64,000 bases of DNA, from assembly GCF_009363095.1 (NCBI RefSeq), contig NZ_CP045295.1:1178001-1242000 (forward strand), read 5' to 3'. How positions within the stretch are numbered: the first letter of the stretch is position 1; each line of letters starts with the position of its first letter. The position numbers and the translations under genes were made by a program. Below, piece after piece: positions 42,320 to 53,095 of the stretch. The DNA is from Paenibacillus cellulositrophicus (GTDB taxonomy: Bacteria > Bacillota > Bacilli > Paenibacillales > Paenibacillaceae). The notes under the pieces are model-generated. The model had not been told where the DNA came from and made no database searches. It worked only from the letters and a program-made list of their open reading frames with translations.

Positions 42320-44056
42320 TTACTCTGGTGCGGATTTGACGGCTTTCCGCTCGTCCGCCAGCTTCAGCATTTCTTGGGCATGATGGAGCGTTTTCTTCGT
42401 AATTTCCACCCCGCCGAGCATGCGGGCCAATTCTTCAACGCGGCCCTTCGTCGAGAGCTCTTCCACGCGCGTCATTGTACGTCCTTCATCCACATTCTTT
42501 TCGATTAAATACTGATGATCCGCCATGCAGGCCACTTGCGGAAGATGGGTAATCGAAAACACCTGGCAGGTCTCAGCCAGCTTGTTCAGCTTCTCGGCGA
42601 TGGATTGTGCCGCTCTTCCGCTGACCCCCGTGTCCACTTCGTCAAAGATCAGGACCGGAATGCGGTCATGGCGGGCAAAGATGCTCTTCATCGCCAGCAT
42701 CATCCGGGATAACTCACCGCCTGACGCGATCTTGCTGAGCGGCCGCAGCGGCTCGCCTGGATTCGGGGATATCATAAACTCAGCGGTATCAAGCCCCTGT
42801 CTGGTGAGCCGGATTTTCCGGCCGTCGACCTCGATCCCCCGCGGATCATCAAGCCGCTCCAGACGGACTTCCAGCGACGTTCGCTCCATGTGCAGGTCCT
42901 TCAGCTCGGCCTCGACCTGTCTGGCGAGATCTGCAGCGCACTGCTGCCTTGCTTCGCTTAGCTCCAGCGCGGATTCAACCAGTCCGTTCAGCAGTCCTTC
43001 CCTTTGGGATTTCAGCTGCTCCAGACGCTCATCCTTGTTCTCCAGCAGGCTCGTTTCCTGCAGGATCGACTCGTAATAGGCCAGAATCTGCTCCACACTG
43101 TCCCCGTATTTACGGCGGAGTGTGGAGATGAGATCCAAACGCTGCTCCACCTCTTCCAGCCGCTCAGGGTTAAACTCCACCTGATCCCGGTAATCCCTGA
43201 GCTGAAAGGCAGCGTCCTCCAGCTGGTAAAAGGCGGACTGCAGCTGCTCAAGTACCGGCCTCAGACCCTTCTCATCATACTTCATGACGTCTTCCAGACG
43301 GGAAATGGCCGTGCTGATCACGCTGATTCCCTGATGCCCGTTCAGCAGCTCATAGGATCCCGATACCGCATCCATCATTTTCTCGCTATGGGATAGCTTG
43401 ACCCTTTCTTCGCCCAGCCATTCATCTTCTCCGGATTTTAATGAAGCGGCTGAGATTTCTTCCAGCTGGAAACGATAGAGATCGAGCATCTGATACGCTT
43501 TCTGGCTGGATTCCATCAGCTCGCGGAGCTCCTTCTCCACTTTGGAGAACGCCGCATACCGTTCCTGATATTCCCGTTTGATGGGTCCGATCAGCGTATC
43601 CCCGTAAGTATCCAGCAAGCTGAGATGCCTGTCTGCGCGCAACAGGTTCTGATGCTCATGCTGGCCATGAATGTTGACCAGCTGCTCGCCGACTTCCCGC
43701 AGCATCGTCAAGTTAACGAGCTGCCCGTTGATTCTTGACGTGCTCTTGCCCTGAGACGTCAGCTCCCTGCGGATGATCAAATGCTCTTCATGACTTCCTC
43801 CGACACCGATCTTGGCCAAGGCTTCCCACACGGGATGGCCTTCCTGCAGCTCGAACATCGCTTCAATCTCCGCCTTGTCGCAGCCGTAGCGGATCAAGTC
43901 CGCCGAGCCTCTTCCTCCGGCAATCAGCCCCAAAGCATCGATAATGATGGATTTCCCGGCACCAGTCTCCCCGGTCAGGACGTGAAAGCCGGGATGAAAA
44001 TGGACGTCGACGGATTCGACGACCGCCAAGTTTCGGATACTCAATGTTAAAAGCAT
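42320..44056 (-). CDS. recN: DNA repair protein RecN
   Basis: 578-aa SMC-like ATPase acting early in double-strand break repair. Walker A LTGETGAGKSIIIDAL near residue 30, a long coiled-coil middle, signature LSKIASGGELSRMMLA and Walker B VLIFDEVDTGVSG. GGAGGTG lies ~12 bases upstream of ATG 44056. It follows argR with a 42-base gap, the B. subtilis ahrC-recN arrangement. Confidence 0.96.
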   Translation of the reverse strand: MLLTLSIRNLAVVESVDVHFHPGFHVLTGETGAGKSIIIDALGLIAGGRGSADLIRYGCDKAEIEAMFELQEGHPVWEALAKIGVGGSHEEHLIIRRELTSQGKSTSRINGQLVNLTMLREVGEQLVNIHGQHEHQNLLRADRHLSLLDTYGDTLIGPIKREYQERYAAFSKVEKELRELMESSQKAYQMLDLYRFQLEEISAASLKSGEDEWLGEERVKLSHSEKMMDAVSGSYELLNGHQGISVISTAISRLEDVMKYDEKGLRPVLEQLQSAFYQLEDAAFQLRDYRDQVEFNPERLEEVEQRLDLISTLRRKYGDSVEQILAYYESILQETSLLENKDERLEQLKSQREGLLNGLVESALELSEARQQCAADLARQVEAELKDLHMERTSLEVRLERLDDPRGIEVDGRKIRLTRQGLDTAEFMISPNPGEPLRPLSKIASGGELSRMMLAMKSIFARHDRIPVLIFDEVDTGVSGRAAQSIAEKLNKLAETCQVFSITHLPQVACMADHQYLIEKNVDEGRTMTRVEELSTKGRVEELARMLGGVEITKKTLHHAQEMLKLADERKAVKSAPE

Positions 44057-44098
44057 GATAAAAAGCGCACCTCCGCTAAGGCAAATCTATAATTTGTA

Positions 44099-44548
44099 CT
44101 ATGAAATAAAGCTGTTGATCATCTGGACCAGCCGCTCGCTGTCCTCATTCGTCCGGCAAATGATCAGCGCCGTGTCATCGCCGCAGATCGTTCCCATGAT
44201 TTCGTTCCATTCCATGTTATCCAGTAAGACGGCAACGGCATTGGCCGTTCCCGGCAGGCACTTCATGACGACCAGGTTGTTCGTGTAATCGATGTGCACG
44301 AAATTGTCCACCAGCGCGCGCTTAAGCTTCTGAATCGGATTGTAGCGCTGATCCGTCGGCAGTGAATATTTATACCTGCCGTCATCCATCGGCACCTTGA
44401 TCAGCAGCAGTTCTTTGATGTCCCTGGACACGGTTGCCTGTGTCACCTGAAATCCCGCTTCACGCAGAGCCTCCACCAGCTCGTCCTGGGTCTCGATCTC
44501 CCGCTGGGTGATAATCTCGCGTATTTTGATATGGCGTTGTCCTTTCAT
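44099..44548 (-). CDS. argR: Arginine repressor ArgR/AhrC
   Basis: 149-aa regulator of arginine synthesis and breakdown. N-terminal winged helix: [23 protein letters not shown] and [15 protein letters not shown] (read in pieces). C-terminal hexamerisation and arginine-binding domain: [18 protein letters not shown] and [13 protein letters not shown], with the paired Asp that bind arginine. GGGAGG precedes ATG 44548. Part of the tlyA-...-argR-recN run. Confidence 0.95.
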   Translation of the reverse strand: MKGQRHIKIREIITQREIETQDELVEALREAGFQVTQATVSRDIKELLLIKVPMDDGRYKYSLPTDQRYNPIQKLKRALVDNFVHIDYTNNLVVMKCLPGTANAVAVLLDNMEWNEIMGTICGDDTALIICRTNEDSERLVQMINSFIS

Positions 44549-44578
44549 AGTGGCCTCCCAAAAGTTAGTTGCTCATAT

Positions 44579-45061
44579 TTAATCATCATAACCATTCCAG
44601 TCCTCTTCATCCCAATCAAAATGAATACGCCGGATTTCCCCTTCGTCGGCATCGACGAAGAGCACGCCGCCTGAGCCCGGATACAGCAGAAAATAGGGCA
44701 GCAGTCGGTCGCGCAGACCGGATCCGGTCCATTCCAGGGGCAGACGCCTTCTGGCGACTTTCACAAGGTACAATACCTCGTCATCGTCCTTCACGACATA
44801 ATCGATAAACAGGCGGCTGTGATATTCCTCCCCGTCCGCCTCAAACAGCAGCGGGATCTTGATTTTGCCGCCGATCACTTCATAGCCTGCCTCCTCCAGC
44901 AGATCTACCGCGGGATGGTCATGTATCTGTTCGTTAATCGGCATTTCCGGTACGCGGGCAGGCAGAGGGTTAAACAGCCATGATCTCAGACCGTACGCGA
45001 TCCAAACGATCAAGAGCACGCCGATCAGCACCATGACCAGCAAGTCTGCACGTCCCTCCAT
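44579..45061 (-). CDS. Hypothetical membrane-anchored acidic protein
   Basis: 160-aa protein with a single N-terminal transmembrane helix (residues ~8-28). A soluble acidic domain (KIKIPLLFEADGEEYHSRLF, YVVKDDDEVLYLVKVARRRL) and a Trp/Asp-rich C-terminus follow. No family recognised. ATG 45061 is preferred because GAGGTG lies 6 bases upstream; another ATG two codons earlier overlaps that SD, and 38 codons upstream are open. It is inserted between tlyA and argR, which are adjacent in B. subtilis. Confidence 0.65.
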   Translation of the reverse strand: MEGRADLLVMVLIGVLLIVWIAYGLRSWLFNPLPARVPEMPINEQIHDHPAVDLLEEAGYEVIGGKIKIPLLFEADGEEYHSRLFIDYVVKDDDEVLYLVKVARRRLPLEWTGSGLRDRLLPYFLLYPGSGGVLFVDADEGEIRRIHFDWDEEDWNGYDD

Positions 45062-45248
45062 CCTCATCACCTCGCCTTGGTATTCGCGGAAATGCGGAAG
45101 AATCCCTTTTTTAAATGTATAAAAATCCGTTTTTTCAATGTATAAACGCATATAAACAAGCTCATTATAACCCAAACAAACGTTCTCATCAATCGTTATT
45201 CCAAAGTTTTTGTTTCAGCAGAATGATGATCATCCCTACAAAAAGAAC

Positions 45249-46106
45249 TCATCCCTTGGATGAGTTCCCTGTAAACGTATGGCGTGCCTGCGCAACTACA
45301 TCAGAAACCAAAGCCTGCAGTTCTTCTTCGGTTACAGGTTGTCCTGCTGTATCCGATGGGCTCGCGGGCACATGCCAATGAGCGAGAAATTCGATATTTC
45401 CTTCACCGCCGGTGATCGGCGAAAACGTTATTCCTCTGAGAATAAAGCCTAACTCAGCGGCAAAAGACAGCACATTCATCAGCACCTCGCGGTGAACTTC
45501 AGGTTCCCGGACGACGCCGGACTTTCCGACCTTCTCCCTGCCGGCTTCAAACTGCGGCTTAATCAGCGCAGCCACGTCGGCCGGTTTGTTCAGAAGCGCC
45601 ATCAGCGGGGGCAGGATGATGCGCAGCGAAATGAAGGATACATCGATGCTGGCAAAATCCGGGGAAGGGCCTTTCAGATCCTCGGGCGTCATGTAACGGA
45701 AGTTGGTCCGTTCCATCACGCACACCCGCTCGTCGTTTCGCAGCGACCAATCCAGCTGATTGTACCCGACATCAATGGCGTACACATAGCCGGCTCCGTT
45801 CTGAAGGGCGCAATCGGTAAAGCCGCCGGTGGAAGACCCGATATCCAGCATCGTTCTGCCGGTCAGATCGATCCCGAAGGTGCGGAGCGCCTTCTCCAGC
45901 TTCAAACCGCCGCGGCTGACATACGGATGCACCGCTCCCTTGACCCTAAGCGGCGTATCGCGCGGAATTTTCGTCCCCGCCTTTTCGACCGGTTCTTCTG
46001 CGGCTAAGACCAGCCCGGCCATAATCGCCGCCTTGGCTTTTTCCCGGCTCTCGTAAAAGCCCTGCTCAACGAGCAGGACGTCGATTCGTTCTTTAGGCAA
46101 ATTCAT
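45249..46106 (-). CDS. tlyA: TlyA-family rRNA 2'-O-methyltransferase (YqxC)
   Basis: 285-aa protein with an N-terminal S4 domain (RIDVLLVEQGFYESREKAKA) and a FtsJ-like SAM-dependent methyltransferase domain. The methyltransferase shows MLDIGSSTGGFTDCALQNG, YAIDVGYNQLDW and ASIDVSFISLRIILP. Homologues methylate ribose positions in rRNA and are sometimes called haemolysins. AGGAGA precedes ATG 46106. It is 36 bases after dxs, as in B. subtilis. Confidence 0.92.
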   Translation of the reverse strand: MNLPKERIDVLLVEQGFYESREKAKAAIMAGLVLAAEEPVEKAGTKIPRDTPLRVKGAVHPYVSRGGLKLEKALRTFGIDLTGRTMLDIGSSTGGFTDCALQNGAGYVYAIDVGYNQLDWSLRNDERVCVMERTNFRYMTPEDLKGPSPDFASIDVSFISLRIILPPLMALLNKPADVAALIKPQFEAGREKVGKSGVVREPEVHREVLMNVLSFAAELGFILRGITFSPITGGEGNIEFLAHWHVPASPSDTAGQPVTEEELQALVSDVVAQARHTFTGNSSKG

Positions 46107-46142
46107 CGTTATCTCCTGACTGCACGGCGATTTCGGCGTCCA

Positions 46143-48050
46143 TTAGGAAGGAAACTGGGTTTTGCCGATCTCGTAAGGATGCAGGGACATCAGCTTTTTG
46201 ATTTCGCCGACTACTCCTGCCGCCGTAAGACCAGTCTCCTCCCGCTGCTCCTTCACGCTGCCATGCTCGATAAAGCGGTCGGGCACACCCATCAAGGACA
46301 CTTTCGTGTCAAATAGATGCTTCGAAGCATAAAACTCCAGTACGGCGCTGCCCAAGCTGCCCGCTTCGCTGGCTTCCTCAAGCACCACCATATTCGTGCC
46401 GTTCTCGGCAATCTCCAGCAGCATTTCTTCATCCAGCGGCTTCATGAACCGGGCGTTGACCACCTGCAGATGAATACCTTCCCGTTTCAGCTGGTCTGCT
46501 GCCTCGAGCGCAACCTGAACCATCGGGCCGCAGGCCAAGACGGCGTATCCTTCGCCTTCACGGACGGTTTCCCATTTGCCGATCGGAATCGGCACAAGCT
46601 CCTCGTCCAGATGAACCCCCAGGCCGTTGATCCGCGGGTAGCGGTAAGCAATCGGTCCGTCGTTATACTCCAGGGCGGTTTTCATCATATGTCTCAGCTC
46701 GTTTTCATCCTTCGGCATCATCATGACCATATTCGGAATGTGGCGCATAAACGCGATGTCAAACACACCCTGATGCGTCTCGCCGTCAGCTCCTACGAAA
46801 CCGGCCCGGTCGATGGCGAACATGACGTTGGCGTTGTGGCGGCAAATATCGTGAACAATCTGGTCATACGCACGCTGCATGAACGTGGAATAGACGGCGA
46901 ACACCGGCTTCATGCCCTCCATCGCCAACGCGGCGCACATCGTCGCTGCGTGCTGCTCCGCAATGCCGACGTCGATCATGCGGTCCGGAAACCGTTCGCT
47001 GAACGGAATGAGACCGGAACCGCTTGGCATTGCAGGAGTTACCGCAATCAGACGTGGATCCTGCTCGCCAAGCTCGATCAGCGTCTTGCCGAATACGTCG
47101 GTGTACATCGGATTGCCTACCGATTTGAGCACCTGGCCCGTTTCGATTTTGTATGGAGATGCCCCATGCCATTTATATGAATCCGCTTCTGCGGGTTTAT
47201 ATCCTTTGCCTTTGGTGGTAAGCACATGCACGAATACCGGTCCGCGCACGTTGTCGGCCTGCTTGAACGTTTCGATCAGCTTGTGGATATCATGGCCGTC
47301 CACTGGTCCGAGATAAGTTAAGCCCAGCTCTTCGAACAGCACGCCGGGAACCATCATGTATTTGAGGCTTTCCTTCAGCCTGGATCCGGTCTTGGCCAGC
47401 ATGCCGCCGATCGCCGGGATCTTTTTCAGCATCATCTCAAGCTCGTCTTTTGCACGCAAATAATGGCGGTCCGAGCGGATTTTGCTTAAATAGTTATGCA
47501 TGGCGCCGACGTTCGGCGCAATCGACATCTCGTTGTCGTTCAGAATGACCATCAGGTCCTTCTGTTCATGTCCGATATGGTTCAAGGCTTCGAAAGCCAT
47601 GCCGCCGGTGAGCGCACCGTCCCCGATCATGGCGATCACTTTGTTGTTTTCCCCTTTTAAGTCCCGGGCAACGGCCATGCCGATAGCCGCGGACAATGAG
47701 GTGCTGCTGTGCCCGGCTTCCCAGACGTCATGCTCGCTTTCGCTGCGTTTGACAAAGCCGCACATCCCCTTGTATTTCCGCAGCGTGTCGAACTGATCCA
47801 TCCGGCCTGTCAGCATCTTGTGAACGTAGGCTTGATGTCCTACATCAAAAATAAATTTATCGCGCGGGCTGTTGTAGCAATAGTGCAGGGCCAGCGTGAG
47901 TTCCACCACTCCCAGATTTGATGCGAGATGTCCCCCGGTGACCGACAGCTTCTCAATCAGAAATTGACGGATTTCGGCCGCCAGAGAAGTGAGCTCGTCA
48001 ACCGATAGTGATTTCAATTGTCCTGGCTCGTTAATTTGTGGAAGCAGCAC
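46143..48050 (-). CDS. dxs: 1-deoxy-D-xylulose-5-phosphate synthase
   Basis: 635-aa thiamine diphosphate enzyme that makes DXP from pyruvate and glyceraldehyde-3-phosphate, opening the MEP isoprenoid pathway. Motifs: [53 protein letters not shown] (ThDP), [18 protein letters not shown] and [10 protein letters not shown]. Start GTG 48050 is chosen (GGGGAG ~7 bases upstream). 17 more codons are open but not family-like. It follows ispA, giving the usual xseA-xseB-ispA-dxs order. Confidence 0.96.
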   Translation of the reverse strand: MLLPQINEPGQLKSLSVDELTSLAAEIRQFLIEKLSVTGGHLASNLGVVELTLALHYCYNSPRDKFIFDVGHQAYVHKMLTGRMDQFDTLRKYKGMCGFVKRSESEHDVWEAGHSSTSLSAAIGMAVARDLKGENNKVIAMIGDGALTGGMAFEALNHIGHEQKDLMVILNDNEMSIAPNVGAMHNYLSKIRSDRHYLRAKDELEMMLKKIPAIGGMLAKTGSRLKESLKYMMVPGVLFEELGLTYLGPVDGHDIHKLIETFKQADNVRGPVFVHVLTTKGKGYKPAEADSYKWHGASPYKIETGQVLKSVGNPMYTDVFGKTLIELGEQDPRLIAVTPAMPSGSGLIPFSERFPDRMIDVGIAEQHAATMCAALAMEGMKPVFAVYSTFMQRAYDQIVHDICRHNANVMFAIDRAGFVGADGETHQGVFDIAFMRHIPNMVMMMPKDENELRHMMKTALEYNDGPIAYRYPRINGLGVHLDEELVPIPIGKWETVREGEGYAVLACGPMVQVALEAADQLKREGIHLQVVNARFMKPLDEEMLLEIAENGTNMVVLEEASEAGSLGSAVLEFYASKHLFDTKVSLMGVPDRFIEHGSVKEQREETGLTAAGVVGEIKKLMSLHPYEIGKTQFPS

Positions 48051-48168
48051 GGCAATCTCCCCGCTTTCCTTCGTAATTAGTGATATGGTTATCCATGACA
48101 TTCTTCCATGATTAGATTCTTTTCGCCATTATATCATAAAATGCCCATCATACATAAAGCATCATGCT

Positions 48169-49066
<898 letters not shown>

Positions 49067-49083
<17 letters not shown>

Positions 49084-49330
49084 CGCCGCTCTGATCGAGC
49101 TGTCCGCCGCCGAACGGCTTCTTGCGAAGCTCCCCATCCTCTTCAACGATCATCTCGATTTTCCGTTCCACCTGTTCGAGCTTCTGCCCGCACAGCTGGG
49201 ACAGCTTCATCCCCTGCTGGAACAGCTCGATCGCCTTTTCGAGCGGAACGTCGCCGTGCTCCAGTTCTCCGACGATATCCTCGAGCTGAATCATTGCGTC
49301 CTCAAAGCTGAGCTCTTTTTCATTCCCCAT
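49067..49330 (-). CDS. xseB: Exodeoxyribonuclease VII small subunit
   Basis: 87-aa helical-hairpin subunit: SFEDAMIQLEDIVGELEHG, VPLEKAIELFQQGMKLSQLC, QKLEQVERKI. ATG 49330 follows AAGGAGG by 12 bases and overlaps the xseA stop by 11 bases, so translation is coupled. With XseA it degrades single-stranded DNA to oligonucleotides. Confidence 0.95.
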
Positions 49331-50684
49331 GTTCCTGTGCATCCTCCTTCAGTTCCCATACCTGGCAGGATAACTGGCCGTCGTTCACTTTGATCTGGAC
49401 CACATCGCCAGGCTGTACCTCATGAATCGATTTAATTAAACGCTTCTCCTGCTCGTCATAAACGAGGCTGTAGCCGCGGGCCATAACCTTCAGCGGACTG
49501 AGGGCGTCCAGATGGCGCACGCCGGAAGTAAGCTGGGATTTCTTGTCTTTCAGTATGTTCTGCATCGACTGAAGCAGCTGCCGGCGCGCCGCATCGTTGC
49601 GGCTCCGGGCCCCTGTCAGCTGCTCCTGCGGATTGTACCGCATCAGCGCATGGTACATGCGGCTTCTCTTTTCCCGGTTCAGCTGCACCCGGGAACGCAG
49701 GTTGCCGCTCAGCCGCTGGCGCAGCATATCCAGGCGCTCCGCATGCTGCAGCATGTAGCGCCGCGGATGCAGCAGCACGGGCGAGCGCTGCAGGGACGCC
49801 AGCTGCTGGCGGCTGCGCTTCACCCGCTGCTGAAGCAGCTGGAGCAGCAGCCGTTCCCGCTGCTGAAGCCGCGCCTTCAGCTCGCCTGCATGCGGCACGG
49901 CCAGCTCCGCGGCCGCGGTCGGAGTCGCCGCTCTCAGGTCTGCGGCGAAGTCCGCGATCGTAAAGTCGGTTTCGTGCCCGACGGCCGAAATGACCGGGAT
50001 ATGCGAGGCGCGGATCGCCCGCGCGACCATTTCTTCGTTAAAGGCCCACAGCTCCTCCAGTGAGCCGCCGCCGCGGCCGACGATCAGCACGTCCGCTTCA
50101 TCCAGCTCGTTCATCGTGCGAATGGCCTTCACGATCGAAGGAGCAGCCCCTTTTCCCTGGACCAGGACAGGGGCGAGAATGATCCGCGCCCGCGGGTAAC
50201 GCCGCTCAAGCGTCGTCATAATATCGCGTACTGCCGCACCTGTCGGCGACGTGATGACGCCGATCGTCTCCGGAAACTCCGGAATCGGCCGCTTGCGGTC
50301 TGCAGCAAACAGCCCTTCTTTCTCCAGCTTTTCCTTAAGCTGCTCGTAAGCCAAATACAGGCTTCCGATCCCGTCGGGCTGCATTTGGGTGGCATAAAAT
50401 TGGTACTGTCCGTCCCGCTCGTATACCGTTACGTTCCCTCTCGCGATGACCCTTGAGCCTTCCTTGGGGCGAAACGGCAGCCGCTGGTTATGGGAGGCGA
50501 ACATGATCGCTTTAATCCGGCTCCCTTCATCCTTGAGCGTGAAATACATATGCCCGCTGGAATGGTGGGTAAAATTCGATATTTCCCCCCGGATCCATAC
50601 GTCGGACAGCAGACTGTCCGAGTCCATCTTCATCCGGATATAACGGTTCAAGTCCTTGATTGAAAAAATACGCTGCGGCTCCAT
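49320..50684 (-). CDS. xseA: Exodeoxyribonuclease VII large subunit
   Basis: 454-aa catalytic subunit. N-terminal OB fold (DVWIRGEISNFTHHSSGHMYF). Catalytic core: VITSPTGAAVRDIMTTLERRYP, GRGGGSLEELWAFNEE and PVISAVGHETDFTIADFAAD with the essential Asp/His (motifs shortened to visible parts). A coiled-coil C-terminal region and a small beta tail (LDALSPLKVMARGYSLVYDE) complete it. GGAGC precedes ATG 50684. Thirteen bases after folD. Confidence 0.95.
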   Translation of the reverse strand: MEPQRIFSIKDLNRYIRMKMDSDSLLSDVWIRGEISNFTHHSSGHMYFTLKDEGSRIKAIMFASHNQRLPFRPKEGSRVIARGNVTVYERDGQYQFYATQMQPDGIGSLYLAYEQLKEKLEKEGLFAADRKRPIPEFPETIGVITSPTGAAVRDIMTTLERRYPRARIILAPVLVQGKGAAPSIVKAIRTMNELDEADVLIVGRGGGSLEELWAFNEEMVARAIRASHIPVISAVGHETDFTIADFAADLRAATPTAAAELAVPHAGELKARLQQRERLLLQLLQQRVKRSRQQLASLQRSPVLLHPRRYMLQHAERLDMLRQRLSGNLRSRVQLNREKRSRMYHALMRYNPQEQLTGARSRNDAARRQLLQSMQNILKDKKSQLTSGVRHLDALSPLKVMARGYSLVYDEQEKRLIKSIHEVQPGDVVQIKVNDGQLSCQVWELKEDAQEHGE

Positions 50685-50697
50685 GGCATCCGCTCCG

Positions 50698-51555
50698 TTA
50701 TGCCAATCCGTGGTGGCGTTTGGCCGCGATCAGGGTGTTCTGCATCAGCATCGTAATCGTCATCGGTCCTACGCCGCCAGGCACCGGCGTGATCGGGCCC
50801 GATACTTCCTTAACGCTTTCGAAATCCACGTCTCCGGCCAGCTTGCCGTTCTCCAGCCGGTTCATGCCCACGTCGATGATGACGGCACCCGGTTTCACAA
50901 AGCTTGCATTGATGAAATTGGCCCGACCGATCGCAACGACCAGAATGTCGGCCTGACGCGCAATGTCCGCCATGCCGATCGTCCGGGAGTGGCACATCGT
51001 CACGGTCGCGTTTTCGCGCTGAAGCAGCAGCGAAACCGGCTTGCCGACGATATTGCTGCGGCCGATGACGACGGCATGCTTACCGGCCAGCTCTACACCC
51101 GCACGCTTGATCAGCTCGATGACACCTGCCGGCGTGCATGGAAGAAGGCTGTCGTCTCCGATGACCAGATTGCCGACGTTTACCGGATGGAATCCGTCAA
51201 CGTCCTTGTCTACCGCGATCGCGTTAATGACTGCCTTCTCGTCAATATGCCCGGGAAGCGGCAGCTGGACGAGGATGCCGTCAATGGTGTCCTGCTTGTT
51301 CAGCTTGTCCACCAATGCAAGCAAATCCTCCTGAGTCGTCGAAGCCGGAAGCCGGTGAACCTCCGAATAGTATCCGAGGTCGTGGCACGCTTTTTCCTTG
51401 TTTCGCACATAAACCTGGGAAGCCGGGTCCTCTCCTACCAGCACGACGGCAAGCCCCGGAGTGACGCCTTTGGCGGCCAGCTCCTTGACTTCGGCGGCAA
51501 TTCCGGTCCGGATATCCTCAGAAACCTGTTTTCCATTGATAATAGATGCTGTCAT
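50698..51555 (-). CDS. folD: Methylenetetrahydrofolate dehydrogenase/cyclohydrolase
   Basis: 285-aa bifunctional enzyme interconverting 5,10-methylene- and 10-formyl-THF with NADP. Signatures: [17 protein letters not shown] (catalytic Lys), [14 protein letters not shown], and [34 protein letters not shown] lies near the end. GGGAGAG precedes ATG 51555. Part of the nusB-folD-xseA-xseB-ispA-dxs run. Confidence 0.96.
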   Translation of the reverse strand: MTASIINGKQVSEDIRTGIAAEVKELAAKGVTPGLAVVLVGEDPASQVYVRNKEKACHDLGYYSEVHRLPASTTQEDLLALVDKLNKQDTIDGILVQLPLPGHIDEKAVINAIAVDKDVDGFHPVNVGNLVIGDDSLLPCTPAGVIELIKRAGVELAGKHAVVIGRSNIVGKPVSLLLQRENATVTMCHSRTIGMADIARQADILVVAIGRANFINASFVKPGAVIIDVGMNRLENGKLAGDVDFESVKEVSGPITPVPGGVGPMTITMLMQNTLIAAKRHHGLA

Positions 51556-51618
51556 GTCGCTCTCTCTCCCCTATGTTTTAGATTGGCAAAGCGGACGGCT
51601 AAGCGTCCTTATGCAAGA

Positions 51619-52062
51619 CTATGACTTCAATTGATCCAGCTCGCGGATCATGTTCCCCAGAACTCCGTTAACAAACTTGCCCGAATCCTCGGTTCCGAAA
51701 TGCTTGGCAAGCTCGATCGCCTCATTGACGGCAACCTTGGCCGGCACGTCGTCGCGATACAGCATTTCATAGGCGGCGAGGCGGAGGATTTGGCGGTCCA
51801 CCTTGGAGAGGCGGCTCATTTGCCAGCCCTTCAAATAATTTTCCAGCAGGTCGTCCACCGCTTTTTTGCTGCCCCAAATGCCATTTACGAGCCCCAGCAC
51901 AAATTCCTTCAGTTCCGCTTCATCGGTGATGGTCCGCTCGGTATCATTTTCTTCGGCGGCATCCTCCAGCAGCATTTCCAGCGCTTCTTCGCTTGTTGCT
52001 TCGTTCATTTCCATCTGATACAGGCACTGAACGACCAGCTCCCTGGCTACACGTCTTTTCAT
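51619..52062 (-). CDS. nusB: Transcription antitermination factor NusB
   Basis: 147-aa all-helical protein that binds boxA RNA with NusE for rRNA antitermination. It has RRVARELVVQCLYQMEMN, LLENYLKGWQMSRLSKVDRQILRLA (in parts) and KVAVNEAIELAKHFGTEDSGKFVNGVLG, a typical NusB end. ATG 52062 is chosen (AGGAGG 6 bases upstream; another ATG lies directly before). The 54 open codons upstream run through the preceding terminator hairpin and are not coding. Confidence 0.95.
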   Translation of the reverse strand: MKRRVARELVVQCLYQMEMNEATSEEALEMLLEDAAEENDTERTITDEAELKEFVLGLVNGIWGSKKAVDDLLENYLKGWQMSRLSKVDRQILRLAAYEMLYRDDVPAKVAVNEAIELAKHFGTEDSGKFVNGVLGNMIRELDQLKS

Positions 52063-52142
52063 CATGTTCCTCCTAGAACCTTGAAATTTCCTCTTGTCCT
52101 TATTATGGGTCACCGCGGGAATAAAAACATCGTGATTTGCAC

Positions 52143-52228
52143 AAAAAAAAACCGTGAGCATGTCAATCTCCAGAATATGGGCTTCAAGAAGCTGCAGCTC
52201 TTTTTCCGGAGAAAGGCATATCACGGGT
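52143..52228 (-). terminator. Large hairpin terminator after the DUF2273 gene
   Basis: Minus strand: CCGTGA pairs with TCACGG, and further in CTCCGG with CTGGAG. An internal GAGCTGCAGCTTC fold is followed by eight T. The ~75-base structure begins right after the DUF2273 stop; much longer than the other terminators here. Confidence 0.7.
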
Positions 52229-52462
52229 TCATTTGAACGGGCGCCAGCGCTCGGAGAGCCACTGACCCATTTCCCGCCAGCGGAAAAAGGAATCCATTCG
52301 CAGATCCTTTCTCTTACCGGCAGAATATCCTATGAACACTACCAATGCAAAGAACAACATATCCCAAAAACCCGCAAACAAATAAATAAAACCGAAAAAA
52401 ATACCGCCGGCAATACCGGTAATCCGTCCTTTGTGACTCTCCCAAATTTCTTTCCAGATCAC
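52229..52462 (-). CDS. DUF2273 small membrane protein
   Basis: 77-aa protein with two hydrophobic helices (residues ~12-30 and ~34-48) and a basic tail rich in Trp/Arg (FRWREMGQWLSERWRPF). It matches DUF2273, usually found beside amaP and asp23. Start GTG 52462 with GAGGTG ~10 bases upstream. Probably part of the membrane platform for the Asp23 protein (inference from context). Confidence 0.8.
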   Translation of the reverse strand: MIWKEIWESHKGRITGIAGGIFFGFIYLFAGFWDMLFFALVVFIGYSAGKRKDLRMDSFFRWREMGQWLSERWRPFK

Positions 52463-52477
52463 TCGGAGAATTCACCT

Positions 52478-53017
52478 CTATTCCACTCTACTCTTGATCA
52501 CTGGTGCATGGGCCACATTCGCTATATATACCGCCACGTTAGAGACCGGAATGCCCGTCGTTTCCTGAAGGTGATCATGAACCTGCTTCTGCACGTCGGT
52601 GGTCATGGCCGGGATGGACACATCGCCGTCAACGACGGCGCGAATCATGATTTCTAGACCCGCTTCCGTCACATGGATCCTGGCCTTCAGGTCCTTGACG
52701 CCACGCACCCGCGAAGCCGCCTTGAGGCACAGGTTCTCGATCGTCTCCACCGAGATCTGAATGTCGCCGAATTCGGTCCTCTGGTCAATGGAGTGGACAT
52801 GCGTTCTGTCCGGGCGAATCGAGATATAGAAGAAGCGGATACTGAGTAAAAAGAGGATTACCGCCGCCACGATGACCGTCAGCTGAAGCTCGGCTGTGTT
52901 CAGCAGTTCATCCGGAGCCGGAACCAAATCACTCATGAGGAGGATGGCAAATACACATATTACTCCGATACTCAAGCTGTAAATAAACAGCAGAAGTCTG
53001 TCCAGTATCTTAGCCAC
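52478..53017 (-). CDS. amaP: Alkaline shock response membrane anchor protein AmaP
   Basis: 179-aa membrane protein with two N-terminal helices (residues ~5-28 and ~45-65). A cytoplasmic domain related to Asp23 itself follows (FGDIQISVETIENLCLKAA, VRGVKDLKARIHVTEAGLEI). AmaP anchors Asp23 under the membrane in Staphylococcus. Start GTG 53017 is preferred with AAGGAGG ~11 bases upstream; another GTG three codons earlier sits too close to the SD. Lies between asp23 and the DUF2273 gene. Confidence 0.85.
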   Translation of the reverse strand: MAKILDRLLLFIYSLSIGVICVFAILLMSDLVPAPDELLNTAELQLTVIVAAVILFLLSIRFFYISIRPDRTHVHSIDQRTEFGDIQISVETIENLCLKAASRVRGVKDLKARIHVTEAGLEIMIRAVVDGDVSIPAMTTDVQKQVHDHLQETTGIPVSNVAVYIANVAHAPVIKSRVE

Positions 53018-53045
53018 GAACAGCACAGCCTCCTTAAATTAGAGT

Positions 53046-53076
53046 AAACCCTCGACATTTCGGGTGTCGGGGGTTA
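53046..53076 (-). terminator. Attenuator/terminator after asp23
   Basis: Minus-strand hairpin AACCCCCGACA / TGTCGAGGGTT with a 7-base loop, tail TTTACTCT. Weak tail, so partial read-through into amaP is likely. Confidence 0.55.
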
Positions 53077-53095
53077 TGGTGACCAATTGAATCCT

